Below, piece by piece: positions 26,056-34,882 of a stretch of DNA of 64,000 bases. Made by a program: the position numbers and the translations under genes. Source of the DNA: a gamma proteobacterium symbiont of Ctena orbiculata (GTDB lineage Bacteria > Pseudomonadota > Gammaproteobacteria > Chromatiales > Chromatiaceae); assembly GCA_003058525.1 (NCBI GenBank), contig QBVD01000031.1, forward strand, positions 17,679-81,678, in the 5' to 3' direction. Every line of letters begins with the position of its first letter. Positions within the stretch are counted from its first letter, which is position 1. The notes under the pieces were generated by a model. That model saw nothing but the letters and a program-made list of their open reading frames with translations, ran no database searches and was not told the origin of the DNA.

Positions 26056-27906
26056 GTGTTTAAGCAATTGAAACGACAAACCCGATATTCAGTCAGGTAT
26101 CTTTTCACCATACTTCTATTATGGTTAACCGCCTCTGCGGTCTTGGCGGATACGACAGAAGTACGCATTGGCGTACTGGCAAAAAGGGGCCCTGAAAAAA
26201 GCCTGGAACGCTGGAGCGCGACGGCAGATTATCTGAACACCACCCTGCCCGCCTATCGGTTCAGAATCATACCCATGGCTTTCGACGACATTCAGATTCT
26301 GGTTAAAAACCAGATGGTCGATTTCGTCATCGTAAATCCGGGAATCTATGTGAATCTATCGGTCAAATATGGGGTCAGACGGGTACTCACCCTGATCAAT
26401 AAACTGTCCCATGAAAGCCAGGTATCCAGTTTTGGCAGTGTCGTCTTCACCCTCAATGAGCTAGAGAATATTCGAAATCTGGCTGACCTGAAAGATCAGC
26501 GTGTTGCTGCAGTTCACAGCACATCTCTCGGCGGATGGATCATGGCGCGAAGGGAGTTGCGAATAGAGGGTCTGGAAAAATGGGATTTCGCCTCGTTGCT
26601 GTTCCTCAACACCCATGATGCGGTTGTGAACGCGGTGTTGAATCGGGAGGCGGAAGTCGGCATCGTCAGAACCGACACCCTGGAACGGATGGCTCAGGAA
26701 GGGAAGCTGAATCAGGATGACCTTCGTATCATTTCACCCAAGTTTCATGACGACTATCCTTATGCCATAAGTACGCCGCTTTATCCCGAATGGCCCTTAT
26801 CGCAACTATCCAACACACCTAAAGTCCTAGCAAAAGAAGTCGCATTGGCGCTTTTGAATCTTCCCCCTGATCACCCGGCCGCCCTTGATGCCAACATACA
26901 CGGATGGACAATTCCCGAGAACTATCAGGCAGTACATGATCTTTTGGCGCAATTGGAGATGCCTCCCTACGACAAAAACCTGAAATACAGATTTCTCGAC
27001 TCGATTGTTGATATCTTGTACAGGTATTTGTTGTTCCTGCTTGTCCTGGTAATCCTAATAGTGCTTGTCACGCGACTGATTCGACTCAATCGATCACTGA
27101 CAGCGCATAAGAAAACCCTGGAAGAGAGCGAAAATGCGCAAATTATTACCTTTGAACAGGCCCCGGTAGGGCTAGCCCATATCAGCCTCAACGGGAAGAT
27201 AGTGCGTCTTAACAATAGACTGAGCGAAATCGTCGCACTGACACCTGAACAAATCATGGAGATAAATCTCAAGGAACTGCTGTTCAACGAGGATGTACCT
27301 TTATGCACCGCCGCCTTCGACAAACTTCGCAGTAAAGAGATGAGCAGAATCTCTGCTCAAGTGCGCCTGGTTTGCGCCAATGGCGCCACCAAGTGGATCC
27401 AGCTTTCACTTTCCACCATACCCAATCATCGCAATGGTGACGACCATCTGATTGCGGTGATCGATGATATCGATCAGTATAAAAAAATTGAGGAGGAGTC
27501 GTTACACGCCAAACAATTAAAAGAACTGATTCTGGATATCGCGGGCGACGGCATTATCGGCATCGACAGCCAGGCAAATCACATTTTTGTCAACCCTGCA
27601 GCGGCGGATATGCTGGGATTCACCATCGACGAGCTACTCGATAAGAACAGCCATGCCACATGGCACCATAGCAGAGAGGATGGCAGCGAGTTTCCGGAAT
27701 CGGAATGCCCGATAACCAAGGTACTTGAACATGGCAACATGCATCGTGGAGAACAGGAGACAATCTGGCGGAAAAACGGCAAACCCCTGCGGGTCAATTA
27801 CATCAGCACACCGATCAAGGAGGAGAACACGGTTATCGGAGCAGTGATCGTTTTTCATCGTGACACATTATCGAACCCGGACAAACTTGCTGTGGTCACG
27901 TCATGA
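26056..27906 (+). CDS. Membrane sensor: PhnD-like solute-binding domain with two PAS domains, no output domain
   Basis: Predicted 616 residues, GTG start. A signal peptide ends near ADTTEV (residue 31). Residues 35-300 are a phosphate/phosphonate-type periplasmic binding domain (EVRIGVLAKRGPEKSLERWSATADYLN; VDFVIVNPGIYVNLSVKYGV; LADLKDQRVAAVHSTSLGGW; AVLNREAEVGIVRTDTLE). One membrane helix follows (YLLFLLVLVILIVLVTRLI, 324-342). Two PAS domains follow (about 360-485 and 495-605; AGDGIIGIDSQANHIFVNPAAADMLGF). The protein then stops, with no kinase, GGDEF or EAL domain. It overlaps the next gene, a PAS/GGDEF cyclase, by 4 bp, suggesting that it passes its signal to that partner. The ligand is unknown. 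Confidence 0.85.
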   Translation: MFKQLKRQTRYSVRYLFTILLLWLTASAVLADTTEVRIGVLAKRGPEKSLERWSATADYLNTTLPAYRFRIIPMAFDDIQILVKNQMVDFVIVNPGIYVNLSVKYGVRRVLTLINKLSHESQVSSFGSVVFTLNELENIRNLADLKDQRVAAVHSTSLGGWIMARRELRIEGLEKWDFASLLFLNTHDAVVNAVLNREAEVGIVRTDTLERMAQEGKLNQDDLRIISPKFHDDYPYAISTPLYPEWPLSQLSNTPKVLAKEVALALLNLPPDHPAALDANIHGWTIPENYQAVHDLLAQLEMPPYDKNLKYRFLDSIVDILYRYLLFLLVLVILIVLVTRLIRLNRSLTAHKKTLEESENAQIITFEQAPVGLAHISLNGKIVRLNNRLSEIVALTPEQIMEINLKELLFNEDVPLCTAAFDKLRSKEMSRISAQVRLVCANGATKWIQLSLSTIPNHRNGDDHLIAVIDDIDQYKKIEEESLHAKQLKELILDIAGDGIIGIDSQANHIFVNPAAADMLGFTIDELLDKNSHATWHHSREDGSEFPESECPITKVLEHGNMHRGEQETIWRKNGKPLRVNYISTPIKEENTVIGAVIVFHRDTLSNPDKLAVVTS

Positions 27907-30239
27907 ATTCAGGTAGATTGGTTCGAATCTACCTACTTCTTCTGGTATTCATCACCACCTTTGGAGGCCTGTTGTTCTGGGGTATCTATCAGCAAACCCT
28001 AAACACTATCGTGAGCGAGCTGAAACTCGAATCGAACATTCTCATCAATCAATTGACAAAACAGATCAGCCTCGCATTTATCGAAATACACTCCGATCTG
28101 CTCTACATAATCGAACAACAGGAAATTCGCGGTCTGAATTCGGAAAAAACAACCTCAATCAAAATCGACCATATTCAGGAGTCATGGAAATCCCTGGTGC
28201 TGCAACGAAAACGTTACGATCAGATACGCTTTCTCGACTACACCGGGCAGGAGCGCATACGCGTCAACTACAACAACGGAAATCCCATTGTCATTGAAGA
28301 CGAGTACCTGCAATCCAAAAAGCACCGTTACTACTTTACCGAGTCCATCAACACACCGCCCGGCACCATATACAGTACCCAGCTGGACCTGAATATCGAG
28401 AACCAACAGATTGAGCTGCCGCTGAAACCGACAATCCGATTCGCTTCGCCAGTTTATGACAACAACAGTAAAACCATCGGCGTAGTCATACTCAACTACC
28501 TGGCAGATAATATCCTGAATGAGTTTCGCAGAATCTCCGCCGGCTTTGCCGGGAACGCCATATTACTTAATTGGCAGGGTTATACATTATTGAGTCCTGA
28601 GAGCGCCCAGGACTGGGGCTTCATGTTTCCCGACAGTCCCCAGACCGGAATCAATGTGCAACATGCCACTGCCTGGCACACCATCCAACAATTGAATCGC
28701 GGCCAGGAAATCAACCAGCATGGCCTTTACACTTTCGACTCCATCAATCCTTCGGGCAACAAGTTGGATAGTTACTGTGCAAGCTGTCTCCGGGTACTCC
28801 TACAAATACCGAAAGAATTGATCGACGCAAGATTGTGGAGGCAGCTTGCCAGCAGTGTACACCTGCTTGGGACAACACTCATAATCCTGTTTATTGTACT
28901 GGCGATTGCAATTTGGAATCGCGAAAAGCGCAATCTAAATGAACGACAGCTTCAAAATCTAAACAAACGCATATCTCATGAACATGACCTGTTCCTTAGC
29001 GGACCCAGCATCATCGCCAAGCTGCGCAATGAGCTGGGATGGCCGGTAGAGTTCATTTCTTCCAATATCACTGATTTTCTGGGCTATGAACCTGATAAAT
29101 TCACGACTGGCGAATTGACATTTTCCAACCTCATCGATCCCGACTACCTGCAACAATACTCTCAGGAAAACATCCAGGCCGACCGGAACCGTGCCACTGA
29201 TTTCAAACGTAGTCCTTATAAAATCATCGACCACGCCAATAAACACAAATGGGTGCAGGACACAACCCATCTCATCCGTGACGAATTTGGTAAACTGACC
29301 CATTACTTCATCCATATCAGCGATATTACCCACCTCAAAAAGGTGGAAGAACAACTCACGGAATCACACAACTACATCCAGCGGGTAATCGACGCCATTG
29401 CCGATCCAACTCTTGTGATCGATGTCAACACCCATCAATTGAAACTGGCAAACCAGTCCGCCATCAATCTGTATACCAACGATAAACAGCTGAAGGAAGG
29501 CGTTACATGCTACCGTCTAACCCATAAACGCAATACCCCGTGCAGCGGCAAACATGATCCTTGCCCGATCACTGAGATATTAAAGACCAAGCATACTGTA
29601 TCCGCTGTACACAAACATTATGACAGTGAAGGCAGAGTGATGCATGTGGATGTACGCGCCACTCCGATCTTTGATGAATCCGGTGAAAACCTGGTGCAGA
29701 TTATCGAGTCGCACCGTGATATCACCGACACTGTGAAGATGGAGAAGCAGCTACAGTATATTGCTGAAACAGATCGCTTGACTCAGATTTATAACCGAAC
29801 AAAATTCGATGAAGAGTTGAAAAAACAAATCGCCTGGGCCAGCCTGGCCAATCAAAATTTTGGTCTGATCATGCTCGACCTCGATCATTTCAAGGATGTC
29901 AATGACAACCATGGTCATGATACAGGCGACAAGGTATTGAAGAGTACGGTAGAACTGTTACACAACCGAATCCGCAAATCAGACATCCTTGCCCGCTGGG
30001 GTGGTGAGGAATTTATGATCATCGCCCCCCAGATACAACAGGATGATATGTTTGCGATGCTCGAGTCTCTCCGAGAGGCTATAGAGGGAATCGATCACGA
30101 GCATGCAGGAACGGTAACGGCCAGTTTCGGTGCGACCATACTTACGCCCAACGACAATATTCAATCCCTGCTCAAACGAGTGGACATGGCGCTCTACCGT
30201 TCGAAAAACAGTGGTCGTAACCGTTGCACTATTCTTTAA
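27903..30239 (+). CDS. Membrane PAS-PAS-GGDEF diguanylate cyclase
   Basis: A 778-residue protein predicted to make cyclic di-GMP. A membrane helix (about 8-28) is followed by a Cache-like periplasmic sensor (IRFLDYTGQERIRVNYNNGNP; TIRFASPVYDNNSKTIGVVILNYLADNIL) and a second helix (about 322-338). PAS 1 spans roughly 365-480. PAS 2 (about 487-605) carries a three-cysteine insert (C536, C547, C554). The C-terminal GGDEF domain has RLTQIYNR, LDLDHFKDVNDNHGHDTGD, an inhibitory I-site RKSD (691-694) and the active GGEEF (700-704), so catalysis and product inhibition both look intact. It is coupled by a 4-bp overlap to the output-less sensor upstream. Confidence 0.92.
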   Translation: MNSGRLVRIYLLLLVFITTFGGLLFWGIYQQTLNTIVSELKLESNILINQLTKQISLAFIEIHSDLLYIIEQQEIRGLNSEKTTSIKIDHIQESWKSLVLQRKRYDQIRFLDYTGQERIRVNYNNGNPIVIEDEYLQSKKHRYYFTESINTPPGTIYSTQLDLNIENQQIELPLKPTIRFASPVYDNNSKTIGVVILNYLADNILNEFRRISAGFAGNAILLNWQGYTLLSPESAQDWGFMFPDSPQTGINVQHATAWHTIQQLNRGQEINQHGLYTFDSINPSGNKLDSYCASCLRVLLQIPKELIDARLWRQLASSVHLLGTTLIILFIVLAIAIWNREKRNLNERQLQNLNKRISHEHDLFLSGPSIIAKLRNELGWPVEFISSNITDFLGYEPDKFTTGELTFSNLIDPDYLQQYSQENIQADRNRATDFKRSPYKIIDHANKHKWVQDTTHLIRDEFGKLTHYFIHISDITHLKKVEEQLTESHNYIQRVIDAIADPTLVIDVNTHQLKLANQSAINLYTNDKQLKEGVTCYRLTHKRNTPCSGKHDPCPITEILKTKHTVSAVHKHYDSEGRVMHVDVRATPIFDESGENLVQIIESHRDITDTVKMEKQLQYIAETDRLTQIYNRTKFDEELKKQIAWASLANQNFGLIMLDLDHFKDVNDNHGHDTGDKVLKSTVELLHNRIRKSDILARWGGEEFMIIAPQIQQDDMFAMLESLREAIEGIDHEHAGTVTASFGATILTPNDNIQSLLKRVDMALYRSKNSGRNRCTIL

Positions 30240-30454
30240 GGGCTTATTCCAACAATCAGTGACGACTGGTTTGCAATTCAACAGCAAAGCTATTCGAACA
30301 GACAACAAATAGAGTAATATCTGCTCCCGGCAGCCTAAGCTGCCTCAAAACTCTGGTTCCGAAATTGTTTGCGCTGTTGGCTGGCATGGGACATGAAGTC
30401 ACGCCATTGCAATTGATGAAACCGGATAAGCGCAGTAAATAATGAGGTAACAAG

Positions 30455-30763
30455 ATGAAGAAAACGACCTGTCTTACAGGCATATGCCTGGCTGGATCCC
30501 TTCTCACCGGCTGTAGTGACAATAACGATTTCAAACCTGTTGCAGATATGGACGGCATGGATATCTACACCAACGCCTGTACCAGTTGCCATGGCGAAAA
30601 CGGCAGCGGAAAATTTGGCTTTTTGTTGAAACTGACCGGCACCGACAGCAACACGGAAGAGATCGTCGACAAGATCCGCAATGGCGGCCACATTATGCCG
30701 GCATTTCCGAATATCGATGCTCAGCATGCCGCGCTTATTGCCGCCTATATCAAGACGTTGTAG
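30455..30763 (+). CDS. Small lipoprotein c-type cytochrome
   Basis: A 102-residue protein with a lipoprotein signal (lipobox LLTGC, lipidated C20), a single haem-binding CTSCH at residues 42-46 and a likely axial methionine in HIMPAFP. The fold matches short class I cytochromes (MDIYTNACTSCHGENGSGKFGF; IVDKIRNGGHIMPAFPNIDAQHAALIAAYIKTL). It is expected to be membrane-anchored, facing the periplasm, and to carry electrons, but no partner gene is adjacent. Its 3' end overlaps that of ubiX on the other strand by 14 bp. Confidence 0.87.
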   Translation: MKKTTCLTGICLAGSLLTGCSDNNDFKPVADMDGMDIYTNACTSCHGENGSGKFGFLLKLTGTDSNTEEIVDKIRNGGHIMPAFPNIDAQHAALIAAYIKTL

Positions 30764-31370
30764 CACCCCACCTGGGCATCAAACGATGGTCAATATCCAG
30801 TTGATCGAGAATCCGGCCGACCATGAAGTCGATGATCTCCTGAAGTGATGCAGGGTTGTGATAGAAGCCGGGGTTGGCCGGCATAATCACGGCCCCCATG
30901 CGACTCAGCTTCAGCATGTTCTCCAGATGAATCTCTGAAAAAGGCGTCTCCCGCACGACCAGAATAAGCTTGCGGCGCTCCTTCAGCACTACATCAGCCG
31001 CACGTTCGATGAGATCGTTACTCGCACCACAGGCAATGGCCGACAAGGTACCGGTGGTACAGGGACAGACCACCATGGCGCCGGGCGGATTGGATCCGCT
31101 CGCCACGGGCGCCATCCATTGTTGTCTACCGAATACCCGCAATTGATCCGCTCTTGCATTAAATCTCTCTATCAACAGTTTTTCCATCTCTGCAGGCTGC
31201 CCGGGCAGTTCCAGATCGCTCTCCATTTTCAACACGATCTGACCGGCCTGGCTGATCATCAGATAGATGTCCCTGTCTGCCGCGATCAGCGATTCGAGAA
31301 GACGCAAAGCATAGGCGCTGCCGGATGCGCCGGTGATCGCCACAGCGATGGGGGCTTGGCTCTTTTCCAT
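30750..31370 (-). CDS. ubiX: Flavin prenyltransferase UbiX
   Basis: A 206-residue enzyme that prenylates FMN to make the cofactor of the UbiD decarboxylase in ubiquinone synthesis. Motifs are VAITGASGSAYALRLLESL, ASGSNPPGAMVVCPCTTGTLSAIACGASNDLIERAADVVLKERRKLILVVRETPFSEIHLENMLKLSRMGAVIMPANPGFY. The start at 31370 has GGGGA about eight bases upstream and begins the conserved domain. It lies near mpl on the same strand, as in many gammaproteobacteria, separated here by a repeat-containing gap. Confidence 0.94.
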   Translation of the reverse strand: MEKSQAPIAVAITGASGSAYALRLLESLIAADRDIYLMISQAGQIVLKMESDLELPGQPAEMEKLLIERFNARADQLRVFGRQQWMAPVASGSNPPGAMVVCPCTTGTLSAIACGASNDLIERAADVVLKERRKLILVVRETPFSEIHLENMLKLSRMGAVIMPANPGFYHNPASLQEIIDFMVGRILDQLDIDHRLMPRWGATTS

Positions 31371-31415
31371 ACGGTTATTCCCCTGATCAGTGGATAACAA
31401 GTTGCGAAAAGGTTA

Positions 31416-31454
31416 GCCGCACATGAACGCCAATCACCGCAAATAAACGCAAAT
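31416..31454 (+). repeat. Family A dispersed repeat
   Basis: GCCGCACATGAACGCCAATC followed by ACCGCAAATAAACGCAAAT. It faces a second copy in opposite orientation at 31598-31625; together they bracket about 140 bp in the ubiX-mpl gap. Confidence 0.6.
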
Positions 31455-31597
31455 ATTCTCTTTGAGGGTAGTGTCGGCTAGCGATTTGCAAACCGGGTAC
31501 CGAACGATCTGAAACCCTACATAGGCTATCTCCCTCTATGGCTGATTGGGTAATTGGTTGTCCGGCAGCTATGTACATTGTCATACCCTTTGTGAAA

Positions 31598-31625
31598 ATT
31601 TGCGGGGATTGGCGTTCATTTGCGG
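31598..31625 (-). repeat. Family A dispersed repeat, inverted partner
   Basis: On the minus strand it reads CCGCAAATGAACGCCAATCC then CCGCAAAT, nearly identical to 31416-31443. The enclosed stretch (31455-31597) contains no convincing gene. Confidence 0.6.
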
Positions 31626-31690
31626 TAAATAAATGGTCCTGTTTCGACAGGTTTTGTGTTGAGTCAATCAAGCTACTCGTGACGCAAGCG

Positions 31691-33064
31691 TTATTGTATG
31701 TAATGACTGGTTTTCAGGGCATCCAGCAGACGCCGATGTATCGCCTCAAAGCCGCCGTTGCTCATCACCAGTATATGGTCTCCCGGTCGAGCCGTTTCCA
31801 CAGCCAGGGAGACCATTGATGCGGTATCGCTAAAGAGTTCGGCCCTATCCCCCAGGGAAGCCAGTGCGGCAGCGGCATCCCACTGCAGATCGTCCGGCAT
31901 GAACATCATCACCTGATCGGCGGCCCGCAGCGCATCTGCCAGGCGGTCGGCATGCACACCCCTCTTCATGGTATTTGATCTGGGTTCCAATAGGGCGATG
32001 ATTCGTGCATCGCCAACCTGTTTGCGTAAACCATCGAGGGTGGTCCCTATGGCTGTTGGATGATGGGCGAAATCGTCATACACACGCACCCCGTTCACCT
32101 CTCCACGCAATTCCATGCGTCGTTTGACGTTCTTATAGCCGCTGAAGGCCTCGATGGCGGCCCCTGGCCGCACCCCGGCATGGCGGGCAGCGGCAAGCGC
32201 CGCCAGGGCGTTGGCGACATTGTGACTCCCAATCAGTTCCCAACTGACCCGTCCCTGCATCTCACCCTCGCAGACAACATCGAAACTGTGACCATCAGTG
32301 GTGGTATGTTCGGCATGCCATCCCGCTTCGTTCTCTGGATCGAAAAACTCCAGGGGCGTCCACACCCCCATATCCAATACGTCACTGATATTACCATCGT
32401 TCAACGGACTGATGATCAATCCTTCGGCGGGAACGGTCCTGACCAGATGGTGAAACTGGCGCTGTATCATCGCCAGATCATCGAATATATCGGCATGATC
32501 GAATTCAAGGTTATTCATGATCAATGTGCGTGGCCGATAGTGGACGAATTTGGACCGCTTGTCGAAAAAAGCGGTATCGTACTCGTCCGCCTCGACCACG
32601 AAGAACGGAGAGTCACCCAAGCGGGCGGATAGACCGAAGTTCTCCGGAACACCGCCGATCAGAAAACCCGGTTGCAGGCCAGCCTGCTCGAGGATCCAGG
32701 CAAGCAGACTGGCGGTACTGGTCTTGCCGTGGGTTCCCGCCACCGCCAACACCCAACGCCCCTGTAAAACATGTTCCGCCAGCCACTGGGGTCCGGAGGT
32801 ATAGGGCAATCCCCGGTTCAGCATCGCCTCCACGGCGGGATTGCCGCGGGACATGGCATTCCCCACCACGACCATGTCGGGCGCAGGTTGCAGGTGATCC
32901 GCCTCGAATCCCTCCATCAGATCTATCCCCGCCCGTTCAAGCTGTGTACTCATGGGAGGATAGACATTGGCATCCGAACCGCTGACCCGATGACCCAGGG
33001 CTCGCGCCAGCAGTGCGATTCCACCCATGAAAGTACCGCAGATTCCGAGGATATGTATATGCAT
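31691..33064 (-). CDS. mpl: Murein tripeptide ligase Mpl
   Basis: A 457-residue Mur-ligase family enzyme that joins recycled L-Ala-D-Glu-meso-DAP to UDP-MurNAc. The N-terminal UDP-binding domain is MHIHILGICGTFMGGIALLARALGHRVSGSDANVYPPMSTQLE. The ATP site is VAGTHGKTSTASLLAWILEQAG. The centre has FFVVEADEYDTAFFDKRSKFVHYRPRTLIMNNLEFDHADIF, and the C-terminal domain has YDDFAHHPTAIGTTLDGLR and LEPRSNTMKRG. The DADEYD variant and size separate it from MurC. It overlaps the upstream membrane protein gene by 1 bp. Confidence 0.96.
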   Translation of the reverse strand: MHIHILGICGTFMGGIALLARALGHRVSGSDANVYPPMSTQLERAGIDLMEGFEADHLQPAPDMVVVGNAMSRGNPAVEAMLNRGLPYTSGPQWLAEHVLQGRWVLAVAGTHGKTSTASLLAWILEQAGLQPGFLIGGVPENFGLSARLGDSPFFVVEADEYDTAFFDKRSKFVHYRPRTLIMNNLEFDHADIFDDLAMIQRQFHHLVRTVPAEGLIISPLNDGNISDVLDMGVWTPLEFFDPENEAGWHAEHTTTDGHSFDVVCEGEMQGRVSWELIGSHNVANALAALAAARHAGVRPGAAIEAFSGYKNVKRRMELRGEVNGVRVYDDFAHHPTAIGTTLDGLRKQVGDARIIALLEPRSNTMKRGVHADRLADALRAADQVMMFMPDDLQWDAAAALASLGDRAELFSDTASMVSLAVETARPGDHILVMSNGGFEAIHRRLLDALKTSHYIQ

Positions 33065-33567
33065 CAGACAGCTACCGGAAACAGATGACTCATAATACTC
33101 CAGGCCATGAGGGTATAGAGCAGTGCAAAGCCAATACCCAGATTCAGGCTGATCTCGAATGCATGACGAAGAATGTGACCAAGTACCACGATGCTCCAGA
33201 CGAACAGTACCAGCAACAAGAGTTCCGACTCGCTCGATTCACTGCGATGCCTCCATGCGACCAAGGGTAGCGCGAGAAGGCTCAACAGCAGACCGCTGAG
33301 CAACGTCGCGCTGGCTGTCTGATTGAAACGCGGCAGCCGGCTTCTCATACTCAGGGCCGCGGTGAGTACACCCAGCATCAGCGCCAGACCGAACAGGTTC
33401 TCCAAAACGGCACGGAACAGTCCCAACCGCCCATCCAAAACCATCGCCGTACCGACCAGCAGGTTCAATAGTATCAATAACCAGAGTAGATGGATCGAGG
33501 CGGGTAAATCCTGGGGTGCACTGCGCAACAGGCAGAGATCGACCGCACTTTTCAACAGTGCCATCAA
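33064..33567 (-). CDS. Hypothetical five-helix membrane protein
   Basis: Predicted 167 residues with five hydrophobic segments: LLWLLILLNLLVGTAMVL, FGLALMLGVLTAALSM, LLSGLLLSLLALPLVAW, LLLLVLFVWSIVVLGHIL and LGIGFALLYTLMAWSIM. Loops are short. I do not recognise a named family. The TGA/ATG overlap of 1 bp with mpl points to coupled translation and suggests a conserved neighbourhood with cell-wall recycling, though nothing in the protein shows its role. The double ATG at the start leaves one codon of uncertainty. Confidence 0.7.
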   Translation of the reverse strand: MMALLKSAVDLCLLRSAPQDLPASIHLLWLLILLNLLVGTAMVLDGRLGLFRAVLENLFGLALMLGVLTAALSMRSRLPRFNQTASATLLSGLLLSLLALPLVAWRHRSESSESELLLLVLFVWSIVVLGHILRHAFEISLNLGIGFALLYTLMAWSIMSHLFPVAV

Positions 33568-33668
33568 GCTTGCAACCTCGCTTCACTGATCAATTGGCGG
33601 TCAGACTCACCACTCTTTTTCTCGAGGCTCTCTCCCTCATCAAGGGGGTGACAACCTGACCAGGAACA

Positions 33669-33699
33669 GGCCGCAAATGGACGCCAATCGATGCAAACT
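33669..33699 (+). repeat. Family A dispersed repeat, degenerate
   Basis: GGCCGCAAATGGACGCCAAT then CGATGCAAACT, matching the copies at 31416, 54365 and 63393 with a few substitutions. It lies in the gap between two minus-strand genes. Confidence 0.5.
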
Positions 33700-33771
33700 A
33701 TCGCGAATGGCATGACAATGAGCATGGCTACCATCCTATTCCCATTGCGCACAGTTTGTGTGTTTTTATAT

Positions 33772-34545
33772 TCAAACCTCGTTACCGAGTGTGCGGTCGA
33801 CCGCCAGCGGATTCCATGCCTGACACACCGGCATCACCTCCAAGGCATTTACGTTCACGTGAGGCGGAAGCGAAGTCACCCAATAGACGATCTCGGCGAT
33901 GTCCTCGGCACAAAGAGGATGGGTATCGGTATAGACATCCCCGGCCTTCTGCGCATCACCCTTCATACGCACCAGGGAGAATTCAGTTTCCGCCAAACCG
34001 GGTTCGATGTTGCTGACACGCACGGGAGTACCCAGCAGATCGGCACGCAAACCCCGTGAGAACTGCTGAACGAAGGCCTTGCTGGCACCGTAGGCATTGC
34101 CGCCCGGATAGGGCCAGCTGCCCGCCACCGAACCGATATTCACAATATGACCACGTCTCCTCGCCACCATTCCCGGCAGAATCTGGCGGGTCATACCCAT
34201 CAAGCCTTTGATATTGGTGTCGACCATGGTCTCCCAATCATCGAGATTGGATTCATGGGCCGGTTCCAGACCCAGAGCGAGTCCGGCATTATTCACCAAA
34301 ACATCGATTTCCCTGAAATCATCCGGGAGTTGATCGACGAATGCCTCTAGGCCTTTTCGATCAGTCACATCCAACTGCTGTACATGGACACGACATGACG
34401 ATGGGAGTGACGACACCAATGTCTCCAACCGCTGCAGGCGCCTGGCACACAACACCAGGTCACTGCCGGCGGCGGCGAATCGACGTGCACAAGCCTCACC
34501 AAAACCGGAGGAGGCGCCGGTTATCAAGATACATTTCTTCATCAT
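33772..34545 (-). CDS. Short-chain dehydrogenase/reductase, YdfG-like
   Basis: A 257-residue classical SDR. The cofactor motif is LITGASSGFGEACARRFAAAG, with NADP-type basic residues following (LCARRLQRLE). NNAG is at LVNNAGLALGLEPA, and the active site is GSVAGSWPYPGGNAYGASKAFVQQF (catalytic Ser, Tyr and Lys). The SWPYPGGNAYGASK stretch and length closely resemble E. coli YdfG, an NADP-dependent 3-hydroxy acid/serine dehydrogenase and malonic semialdehyde reductase. Substrate assignment is by similarity only. Confidence 0.85.
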   Translation of the reverse strand: MMKKCILITGASSGFGEACARRFAAAGSDLVLCARRLQRLETLVSSLPSSCRVHVQQLDVTDRKGLEAFVDQLPDDFREIDVLVNNAGLALGLEPAHESNLDDWETMVDTNIKGLMGMTRQILPGMVARRRGHIVNIGSVAGSWPYPGGNAYGASKAFVQQFSRGLRADLLGTPVRVSNIEPGLAETEFSLVRMKGDAQKAGDVYTDTHPLCAEDIAEIVYWVTSLPPHVNVNALEVMPVCQAWNPLAVDRTLGNEV

Positions 34546-34624
34546 ATTATTAATGTAAATTATCTGAAAAAACGGGCTGTGTCAGGGCCTATACTTAGTC
34601 CTGAAACCATCCTTAAACACAACC

Positions 34625-34882
34625 ATGCGCATTCGAAACAACCTTCCAACGATAATCCACCATACTGTCGGAGTACATCTTATTCTACTGTTTTGCCTGA
34701 TCGGCTGCGATACATCCACGTCGACACGTCCAGTAGCCTCTTCTGACTGGAGCAGGGAAGAGATGGTGATCCATCAACTGCATGAATTGATACGTTATGA
34801 GGAGCTGGAATATCAACAGCGGCTTGATGAGTTGGACGCGTTTTCACTCCCGAGACCTGCCGCAGCGATCCCCGAGTATTGA
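34625..34882 (+). CDS. Small putative lipoprotein
   Basis: Predicted 85 residues: a hydrophobic segment VHLILLFCLIGC with a lipobox-like LIGC (C28), then a short hydrophilic part rich in Glu and Arg (MVIHQLHELIRYEELEYQQRLDELDAF) that may form a helix. No family recognised. The ribosome site is weak and the 3' end overlaps that of lnt on the opposite strand by 39 bp, so this call is tentative. Confidence 0.4.
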   Translation: MRIRNNLPTIIHHTVGVHLILLFCLIGCDTSTSTRPVASSDWSREEMVIHQLHELIRYEELEYQQRLDELDAFSLPRPAAAIPEY

